64,000 nucleotides of DNA. Source: Apoda limacodes (lineage: Eukaryota; Arthropoda; Insecta; Lepidoptera; Limacodidae). Each line of letters begins with the position of its first letter. Position 1 is the first letter of the stretch. The notes under the pieces were generated by a model, which was not told the DNA's origin, made no database searches, and saw nothing but the letters and a program-made list of their open reading frames with translations. Where the stretch lies: NCBI GenBank assembly GCA_946406115.1, contig OX291545.1, forward strand, positions 25,663,153-25,727,152, written 5' to 3'. The translations under genes and the position numbers were made by a program. Positions 55,757 through 64,000 of this stretch are shown one piece after another.

Positions 55757-56011
55757 ATACTAATATTATAAATGCGAAAGTAACTCTGCCTGTCTGTCTG
55801 TTACCTCTTCACACTTAAACCGCAGTATGGATTATGATGAAATTTGCCATGGAGATAGTTCCAGTCCCGGGGAAGGACAAAGGCTACTTCCATACGTTAA
55901 GTGGAAGTCGAGTTTTTTTCTATAATAGAGGAGTTGCTGTTGAAATCCTACAACCTACGTCCTACGAATAACCGAATTTAGGGCAGGTGGAACCGCAGGC
56001 AAAAGCTAGAA
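55757..56011 (+). repeat. RTE-like LINE-tail repeat, compact copy
   Basis: CCATACTAATATTATAAATG, CGAAAGTAACTCTGCCTGTC, TACCTCTTCACACTTAAACC, AGTCCCGGGGAAGGACAAAG, GAGGAGTTGCTGTTGAAATC and GGCAGGTGGAACCGCAGGCA, ending in AAAAGCTAG. This is the cleanest plus-strand copy without the internal duplication. Confidence 0.85.
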
Positions 56012-57757
56012 AAAATAAATTGCAAATGAAAGCCAAAAAACTGAATTATCTTTATAAAACAGAGTGCTATTTCTAAAATAAATTACCTACAAAAAATATC
56101 TTAAGTACTCAGTAAAGTATATTAGGTTACTAAGAATGATCGTTCCTAAAACGATAAGAAGTCGCCGGCTAAACACTAATCGGTTCTTGGAAAGGGATTT
56201 TAAAACCAGAAATATTAATAATCCTTTAATACTGTACTGTACTATATGTAAATTAGTCACAAATGCATACCTGGTGCCAGGTATAGTGATAAGATATCTC
56301 TTAATGTTATCAGGTGTATAAAATAAGTATTGAACATACCTTTTGTTTTAGTCATTTCGAAGATGACAGTAGTTTAAGTTGTAACTTTTTTTAGGATTGC
56401 AAAAAAATAAACAAAAAACACTTAAGAGTCAGTCCGTCTGCATTTTTTTAATGGAATTTTCGACTCGAGTGTGACGCAGAAAGTTAAGCACAAAAATTGG
56501 ACGTGGGTTCCCAATTAGCCATCCAATTTTAATTTCGATTTAAACTGTTTTCTAATCAAGTTCGATGACATTGGTTAAAAAAAATCAGGGGCGTTATTGG
56601 TAACAGTCTTGAGTATGCCAGACTCCGAAAAAAAAAATATGCGAGCAGGTCTTACGTCGCGACCCGTAAAAGTTGCATACATTTTTCCCTCGAATTCCAG
56701 AATCTGGCTTACTCGAGACAGTTCCCAATAAGCTCCCAGATAGATATGCAACGTGTAGAGGTATTTATGAAACTTCAGTTCACAGCCAACCACGTTATTT
56801 TTCTAAACAAGTTATTATAAAAATTAAAATAAGATGTTTATTTATATCAAAATGATTTTTAACTTAATTGAAGAGGAAAAATAAAATAAAGATGAAGATG
56901 TGGTTAAACGTCACGTGCACTGTATCAAATCTGACAGAGGTTAGGTAACGCATCCGCGAAATAATTGAAAATGAATAACGGTCCAGAGATTTTTACATCA
57001 CTTAGAATCAGTGCTCGATCTCCATCTTTTTGGTTAAAAAATATTTTAGTCAAGTCATTGTTCAATAAATTGGAAGATTGTATAATTTCTTCGATGTCTA
57101 AGGTATTACACACTTTTGCTTTCCTAACACCCCCGGCTTGGGTGTAATGTTACGCAATGTAAAAGTTGATCTTACATATAAAAATACTTTTATTATAATT
57201 TGAAGTTATAAGCTATAAAAAAAAATACAAAGGTTTTGTGGACGGTTAATTTTCGGAAATCATCGATTTGAAAAATTCCGTCACGATTTGAAAGGTACCT
57301 TATTCCAAATGGACATAGGCCATGTACTATAAACATAAGGGCGAGGGCCGACTATAGCAAAAATACGTTCGCCAGATCAGTAGTAAATAAAGTTAACGCT
57401 CTTTAGGTAATTAAACAAAGCGAATATCCCATGCAGGAAATCGACATTTCTCTACCGTACACCATTTAAGTACTGTAAGTAAATAAGTACATTATTGGTA
57501 GAAAAAGGTCGTATGTATTGTGGTTAGATAACGAAACTATACAAAGTTTAATATGTATATCAAATTAAGCCCTAGACTTCCGATCTTCGCTTAGAGTATG
57601 TACGAGTACCTATACTTACCTTTGTAAACTTTATTCGAAACGTTGTTATTTATTTTACGCCTTTAACTTTTTTTAATTCGATTTTCAAACAATTAAACAC
57701 TAAAATAAACACAATATTTTCAAACAATAAAGAAATAATACACAGAGTAATGATAAG
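56012..57757. other. No recognisable feature over ~1.7 kb
   Basis: AT-rich. Overlapping short frames on both strands at 56575-57147 lack recognisable motifs. Confidence 0.45.
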
Positions 57758-57759
57758 TA

Positions 57760-58191
57760 CTGTAACAGGTCGAAGATACCTTCTACAACGTCCTACACGT
57801 TAGGGGTAGTGGAAGAGTTGTAGTCTTTTTATTAGTAAAACTTCCACGTGTCTATGGCTAGGTATTTTTTTTCATAAATAAAAAGGAGTTTTCTTTTCAA
57901 AATAAAAACAAAACGTATAATGTCAGAGTAGAATAGAAAAATGTAACTGAATATAGTAGGAGAAAAGAAAATTAATATAATGTGTAAAATCACATTATAT
58001 TCATTTTTTTTTCTCCTACTATATTCAGCTACATTTTTCTTATTTACTCAGACATTATATTTTTTCCTTCCAATCGTGTTTATTTTGAAAAGATGACTTT
58101 TTTTTCTTTATGACAAAAAGACATAACCATAGACACGTGGAAGTTTTACTAATAAAAAGACTACAACTCTTCGACTCCGACCTGTTACAGT
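57760..58191. mobile_element. Nearly palindromic 432-bp fold-back MITE with TA duplication
   Basis: The two halves are inverted copies almost to the centre. The ends are CTGTAACAGGTCG and its complement, bordered by TA at 57758-57759 and 58192-58193, consistent with a Tc1/mariner-type target. A 40-bp block including TAGTCTTTTTATTAGTAAAA and CTTCCACGTGTCTATGG is identical in both arms. The centre is ATAATGTG-TAAAAT-CACATTAT. The left arm has about 30 extra bases after 57774. Transcription would give a ~200-bp hairpin RNA. No coding frame is present. Confidence 0.9.
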
Positions 58192-58193
58192 AC

Positions 58194-59084
58194 CTACATA
58201 ACTTAAGATAATGTCCAGGGATTACAACGCAAATGGTACAAATTCAAAAAGACTTTTTAAGATTTTGTTGTTAAGGAGGTTAGTAGGTGTTATTAAAAAT
58301 ACCACAAAGTCTTTGCTACAAATTTCCAATTCCCAACATACATAGTATTATAATGTAAACAAAAGAAAATAAATACAGTTAGGTAGGTAGTAAAGGCGGT
58401 ACAACCTTTTAAACCCCAACGCGATTGTTTTACAACACCAGCGTACCCCTTTACAGCAATAAAACTTTCCAGAAACACCTTTTATTGCTATACTTTTTTT
58501 TAAATTACTACCCATTTTAGTTTACTTTACGAATAACGAATTTCTTACCACCAATGTGTAAAAACAATATGATCTGTACGACTATAATATTTAATAAGAA
58601 TTAGTAAAAGTACCTACACCACCTACCTACATACTAAAACGCAGTGGACTGACAAAATCACTCATAATTCAGGTTTCAGGCTATATCCAGTGATATCGTA
58701 CCGAAGCTTACCACAAATTTAACACATTTAACATTGTTATTTAAACATGTTGGTATATTTGCTTTTTTCATTTTCAATAATATTACTTTATGCAGGGAAA
58801 TGCAGAGCAAGATTTAAGAGTTATAGTTTATAGTTGGTTTGGATTTAACGAATACATAGTGATAACAACGAAAATACTCCAGCTTTAAAAAACCAAGAAC
58901 GCAACAAAGCATTACCAAATTTTATCTAACATGATATTAAATTTTCTTAAGTAGTGAGGAAATAAGTTGCACGAACAGTACGTAGACTACCTGAGGGAGA
59001 CACGGCGCAAGTACCGTTACGGCAACAAGCGATTCCGAGAAGGTCATGAGCAGCAAACTGAAGTTAAAAGTAAAAATTCCATTT
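58194..59084. other. No recognisable feature
   Basis: AT-rich; short minus-strand frame at 58293-58478 not recognised. Confidence 0.4.
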
Positions 59085-59140
59085 AATTTTTTTGCTGCGT
59101 CCACCTCGGCGGCCAGCGCGGGCGCAGCTTGGTGCTGCGA
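59085..59140. other. Small GC-rich patch
   Basis: GCGTCCACCTCGGCGGCCAG, CGCGGGCGCAGCTTGGTGCT in an AT-rich context. No gene is recognised; possible regulatory sequence. Confidence 0.2.
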
Positions 59141-60299
59141 CGTTTAACAACTCCTCAAGGCTACGTTTACTATTATTTTTCTTTCAATACTGGAGTAACA
59201 TCTTTGGTTATCTGTTTTTATCTCTTAAAAATAATTAGAATTTTTAAATATTCTGACAAAAATTTCTTGTTTATGGAAAATTATTTATTAAAGATACAAA
59301 TCAATTCTTAAATCGAAAACCATTTAAAGTAGACCATAATTTATTAGTAACTATATATAACTTTGGAGATTGTGGTCAAAAACTTGTTGAACTACCCGTT
59401 ATCGATTATAATTCACTAAATTTCAAACGCAAATTTTATTAAGCTATGAATACATTATTATCGCGTATTTATCGCATTGTTGTCGCGTAAATTGTAAATT
59501 TGACTTGTGTAAGAAGAGTTATTAAAATGGCTAAAGTGTCAAATTTATGTAAAAGTTTTAACCATGACTTCTGTATAATAATATAGTTATTTTAAAAAAT
59601 ATTGTTAAAAGCATGTTTGGTTAGTTACAACTAATATAGGGTTCCATAACTGTTACTTAAATATTTGTTAAATGTTCAATTAAGCTCCACATGGTCGACT
59701 GTATCCACTGAAACTATTTAATTCTAAATTAGTCGTATAGTAGATTTTTATTTTATTCCAGAATCACTTTAACTTTTGTGGCTGACACAAAACTTACCAA
59801 AAATAGTCGTTATAGATAATAAATATTTGAATTTGAACAACCATCTAAGAAAGAATGTTACATTTATTTTATATGTTTTGTACCTCGATTTATAACCCAC
59901 TCTATAGGGTATCGATGATTAATTTTTACACCTATATAAGCATAGCTATGAGAACACAATAGATATAAACAATTATTCCGAAAGTGTTAATAAATATCTT
60001 GAAGATGTTTAGGTAGTAAATTATTCTATGATTCAAATGAGAGACATACGTACGGAGTCCGTCCTACGGATTGATATGGCGTAACCATAAGAGTTCTTAA
60101 GCCTTTGTTAACAACGGAACGCAGGATACCCTGGTTCAGTATAGATACAAAGTCCTTATCAACTAAGACCAAAATGAAACACGTGTATAACAAATACAAA
60201 ATATGTACTATTTATTTTAAATATAGATGACAGATTTTACTTCCAGTGGTAGTTGATACATTCTTATATCTTTATCTATGTATGTATCATTAGATAATA
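59141..60299. other. No recognisable feature over ~1.2 kb
   Basis: AT-rich, no gene or named repeat. Confidence 0.45.
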
Positions 60300-60560
60300 T
60301 TTGAAATATCCCACACGGCGCCACCCACTTTCCGCGATGGCGTATCGCCAACGAATCGGCATTTAAAACCATTTATTGACAAATGGGACCAAATATTGAC
60401 AGCGTGTAAGATAAAAACAAAGGGGCCGCCGCGGGGGCGGGCGGTGTCAATCTCAAGAACAAACACGAATGTTTGAAGAACGAATTACGTGACAACTTGG
60501 TAGGTTGTTTGTTCCAATGTTTGTTTTGTTGGCGCAGGGTGTTGGGAACCAAGCTGTGAT
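60300..60560. promoter_or_regulatory. Candidate host regulatory element
   Basis: About 260 bp of mixed composition unlike the transposon debris around it. Visible motifs: two ATTGACA sites 20 bp apart (60375 and 60395), a GC box (GGGGGCGGGC at about 60433), and forkhead-type sites AACAAACA (60458), TGTTTGTT (60506) and TGTTTGTTTTGTT (60518). There is also a bZIP-like TTACGTGAC (60485-60493). A basic 78-codon frame follows at 60561-60797 (KRDLLHLKHVKREQKFEVLN), which I do not recognise. An enhancer or promoter role is inference from motif clustering. Confidence 0.3.
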
Positions 60561-60887
60561 TTGAAACAAAAAGGTTTTAAAGGTGTATTTTCTATTTATA
60601 GTGCGAAATATTGGTTACAGAGATTAGATAGAAAAAGGGATCTTCTACATTTGAAGCATGTAAAGCGAGAGCAAAAATTCGAAGTGCTTAACAGGAAATT
60701 TCTAGAAGCATTAAAAGTAGAACAATCAGAAACTACTAAGTATGCGCGTTTTCCAGAAATAAAAAAAATATGTTCAAAAAATTCACTAGAAAATTAGCAG
60801 CGCTGTACCATAAAACGGCAAAAGTCGACTTTACATAGTGGAAACCTGACAAGAATTTGTTTTGTCATCATAAAATATATATAGAAA

Positions 60888-61002
60888 TGGGGCGCGCGAG
60901 TGATACTCCTGGTGTTGCAAGCGTCCATAGGCTTCAGTGACCGCTTACTATCAGGTGGACCGTAAGCTTGTTTGCCACCTTAGTGAGTAAAAAAAAAAAA
61001 AA
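60888..61002 (+). repeat. Poly(A)-type retroposon, full tail
   Basis: GGGGCGCGCGAGTGATACTC, GGTGTTGCAAGCGTCCATAG, GACCGCTTACTATCAGGTGG, ACCGTAAGCTTGTTTGCCAC and CTTAGTGAGT followed by an A-run of 13 or more. Confidence 0.85.
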
Positions 61003-63092
61003 TTTATAAAACATGTCTACTTTGATTTACTTACCTATAGGTACCTAACTAAAATTATTGTACCTATTATTCTGGACTATATACATAACGACATTTATTC
61101 CTAAAGGGATGTCAAAGATATAAAGAACGTAAGCTCCTAGCATCACCGTTACACTAGTGGTATTCCGTCCCACAAATATGATAGGTGGCGGCCTATCTTT
61201 CCTTATATTACGTATTAATCTTTGGGCCTATCGCCATATCGGGACAAACCAAAGTCGAGACAACTTTAAAATTTACAAATTGTAATAATTTAGTGTGTTC
61301 CTATCAACGTTCTTGTACTGCGTCACTCCGCCTTTCTGGACTAAGGCGGTATTATTTATGCCAGTACTTCATAAAGGAAGGGTTATATTGATTTGTCACT
61401 AGCCTTTTATTTTACGACTTACTCTAAATTTAACAATTTACGACTAATTAAACCACTTGTTCATATACGCTGTATCTAAGCAGTGCTGCAGCAGTGGGCT
61501 TAACACGCTGTAACATGGTAATTAAGTGGTTGGTGAAAAGTGGGTTTCACCAACATAATTGTATGGATGTGTTAATCACAAATTCACAGGTTAATCCCAA
61601 TTTATAATATTAGTACTATTAATAGAATAAAAATTAAAATACATAAGGAAAAAGTATTTATGTACAATTTTTGTGTTTATTTCGTAGCCGTTAGATTTAT
61701 TGCTGTAAAAGACACGACTACACTTCGATGTTAATGTAATCTACATAATCTGTGGTTAAAGGTGCTGTCAACGCAATGATAACCTACTACAAATTATTGT
61801 AAATTAGTTTATTAAAATTAATATTGTGTACAATGTTTGTGTATCCAAATATACAATAAAAAACCCCTTTATTATTTTTTTGGGTTAACCCCTTTTGGAG
61901 CCATGACAATACACGAATATTTTTGACAATCGATGATATGAAAACCTTATAATTTTAATGTATGTATATATATCATGACGGTCCTTATCCTCAGAAGAGG
62001 GTTACCAAGGGCTGAAGAAACAATCACACCGTAATAATATAATACATAATATAATCCAGATGATATATTTCTCATATTTCATATTTATCTTCTTAAATAA
62101 AAGTAGAAATTAGAAGTTTAAATTCATTTTAGAATACAAATTTATGCGACATCCGGATATTTTGGTGTAAAATTGCGAGGACAAGGTAACAGATGTCGAA
62201 GCTTAAGCACCTTTGTAAATGGAGTTTGCTCAAGCCCAATGTTAAGTGTAAGTTTGCTTTTTACAATCAGGGTTCCTTATATTATATTTTTGAGTTAACT
62301 TGACTTTATAAATCGCTGAATGTTTTAAAGTGGTTTGTTTAAAATAACTAACGTTTGGGAATCTAATTTTTGTTGGGCAGGGATGTTATTCTGGATATAC
62401 TATTGTTTTTTGGTGATTGCATTGTTATGGTTAATTTCTTTTTGAGAAATAAACCCAAGTTTATGACAGCATAGCCCTGGTAGTTTGTTACAAGAAGTTA
62501 TAATTTCTGTCTTCTAAATTGTACTTGGATAATTGCCTTAGTATTTTTTTCATTTGTCTGATTAACATTTAATAAGCAAGGTTTATAGTTTAATACCCAG
62601 GCAAATGGCCTTATGTAATAAGATTTTTTTTAACTAGTTCATTAAAAATGATGTTCATTATTTTAAAATATATAAATAACCTTGAGATTGGAACTGTAAA
62701 CACGAGAAATCTACGATCGCGTTTTTCTTTGAGACGCACATAATCCTAAATAGGTGTGAAAGAGCCGGTTGTAAAGCTCACCTGGTTCCAGCGTCAGTCA
62801 ACCTCACATCTGCGGCGCAGCCTCGAAACAAGCCTACTCTGTGTTGCTTACCTGGTACGTAATAAATAGGTAACTGATTTACGCCACGCTGCTGATACAG
62901 AAAGCCTTTGCTTCCCTACTAGATACAAAATAATATATGAATAAAAATAAATACGATGTATTTTCGGCTCCAAAGTGGCCATTTTCGGTTACGATCGTTT
63001 CCACCTTGAACGCATCATCAGAAAAATATGTAATTATCAATGATAGTAGCAAAAAGACTGAAGTAAATTTTAGAAATAAAATTAATTACTAT
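61003..63092. other. No supported feature over ~2.1 kb
   Basis: Mostly AT-rich. 62755-62860 is GC-richer (GCGTCAGTCAACCTCACATC, TGCGGCGCAGCCTCG) with no recognisable product. Confidence 0.4.
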
Positions 63093-63400
63093 AGTCAAAC
63101 AGTTTTCGATATACCTATAGCCGCCCAAATTACAAGAGTCAAATAGTCTTCGATATACCTATAGCCGACCAAATTCTAAGAATCAAATAGTCTTCGATAT
63201 AGCTATAGTCGACCGAATGACAAGAGTCGAATAGCCTCTGATAACCCTATAGCCGACCGAATTACAATAGTCAAAAAGTCTTCGATAACTCTATAGCCGA
63301 CCAAATCACAAGAGTAAAATAGTCTTCGAAATACCTATAATCGACCCAATTAAAAAAGTCTAATAGTCTTCGATATACTTATAGCCCACCAAATTAGGCA
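63093..63400. repeat. Minisatellite, seven 44-bp units
   Basis: Units start at 63093, 63137, 63181, 63225, 63269, 63313 and 63357, each exactly 44 bp with substitutions but no indels. The shared core is AGTCTTCGATATACCTATAG followed by CCGACCAAATTAC and AAG. A length of 44 is not a multiple of three, so it is not a coding repeat. Confidence 0.95.
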
Positions 63401-63430
63401 ATTTTCGGACTTACCAGGTTCCATAGACAA

Positions 63431-63500
63431 TTTTTAGGGTTCTGAACCTCAAAGGGAACAACAGAATTCTCATAAGACGATTCCTATGTGTCTATAAACT
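63431..63500 (-). repeat. GGTTCCGTA-family repeat, terminal fragment
   Basis: TTTTTAGGGTTCTGAACCTC, AAAGGGAACAACAGAATTCT and CATAAGACGATTCCTATGTG, then TCTAT, correspond to the start of the minus-strand form seen at 31212. Confidence 0.5.
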
Positions 63501-63934
63501 AATATTCTGCAGTTAGGGAATTGACCGTGGGAGCTATGGTAAAACATTTTTTTAACTATAAAGTTAAGTTTTAACTCAAGTTTTGGGGAATGGAGAAAAG
63601 TGGCAAAATCTTTGCAACTTAATTAACGCGTTGGACGCAGCATGAGATGTATTATTCAGAATATGACATATCGCTATCGTTTTCAGTCGCAGACGTATAA
63701 GTTTTTTGGGATATTTTTGTAAGCACTGATTCAGTAAGAGTATATTTGTTACAACATTTTCCTGCGAGTGTCAATCCTGCGTGAATACTTAAAATTGATG
63801 CCATTAGCAGCAATTTTATGTGATTTGTCAATTTAGATTTTACTAGGTTCATAGAACTAAAACCTGTGCTGTATCCGCGTTTGAATGAAAATTAAATCAA
63901 ATTAAATGTCAAATAATGGCAGATAGTTTAGAAG

Positions 63935-64000
63935 AGCTCCGTGGCTCAGTGGGTAATGACCTGATGGCTGAATCAAAGGGCGTGGGTTTTAATTCCTCAA
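63935..64000 (+). repeat. tRNA-derived SINE head, cut by window end
   Basis: TGGCTCAGTGGG at 63942-63953 fits the pol III A-box consensus TRGCNNAGYNGG at every position. A degenerate B-box (GGTTTTAATTCC) follows near 63986. The preceding GAGCTCCG and following TAATGACC resemble the SINE head at 51040. It is not a functional tRNA because the B-box is decayed. Confidence 0.6.

Noticed and set aside
59201..59223. TCTTTGGTTATCT, equal to the first 13 bases of miR-9
   Set aside because: Bases after position 13 do not match and no complementary arm exists nearby to form a precursor hairpin.
60561..60797. Basic 78-codon frame beside the candidate enhancer
   Set aside because: No known domain or N-terminal match; lysine-rich frames arise easily in AT-rich DNA.

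Overview
The window looks like repeat-rich, AT-rich (by eye roughly two thirds A+T) insect DNA, most likely from a moth or butterfly. The assignment rests on repeat types that I recall as widespread in Lepidoptera: the repeat running from CCGGCCAAGTGCGAG to GGGTTCCGTA, RTE-type LINE tails ending in CAAAAGCTAG, tRNA-derived SINEs with a GGTTCGATTCC box, and poly(A) retroposons containing ACCGCTTACCATCAGGCGG. I cannot search a database, so family names come from recognised motifs. No host protein-coding gene, rRNA, functional tRNA or CRISPR array could be supported. The window is probably intergenic or deep intronic.

Layout. 1-13 kb: sparse repeats, a short MITE at 1889-2015, a CpG-rich patch at 4677-4816 and long stretches with nothing recognisable. 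13.4-14.2 kb: two Jockey-type reverse transcriptase scraps facing each other. 17.1-19.1 kb: a dense cluster of inverted-repeat elements (17101-17360, 17949-18388, 18899-19130) and a pentanucleotide satellite (17617-17826). 22.9-25.6 kb: the best-preserved gene, a Tc1/mariner-type transposase (23162-24109), followed by two non-autonomous hAT-like elements, each with an 8-bp target-site duplication. 27-32 kb: mostly minus-strand LINE-tail repeats. 33.3-34.4 kb: a LINE pseudogene interrupted by a SINE fragment. 34.5-43.5 kb: SINEs in both orientations and three RTE-type LINE tails. 43.8-47.2 kb: a roughly 465-bp sequence present twice, a Jockey fragment and a GC-rich island. 47.4-48.1 kb: a mirrored pair of tRNA-like repeat units. 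51.0-56.0 kb: a SINE head, an RTE tail with an intact FADD box, more SINEs and LINE tails. 57.8-58.2 kb: an almost fully palindromic 432-bp element. 60.3-60.6 kb: a GC-rich, forkhead-motif-rich segment that could be a host regulatory element. 63.1-63.4 kb: a minisatellite of seven exact 44-bp units.

The genes present belong to transposable elements and nearly all are broken. The one near-intact element is the Tc1-like transposase; its DDE catalytic residues are in place but it appears to carry an early stop 16 codons before the ancestral end. I found no convincing new multi-gene system. The more distinctive signals are the long palindromes, the DD35E transposase, the exact 44-bp array and a few GC islands.
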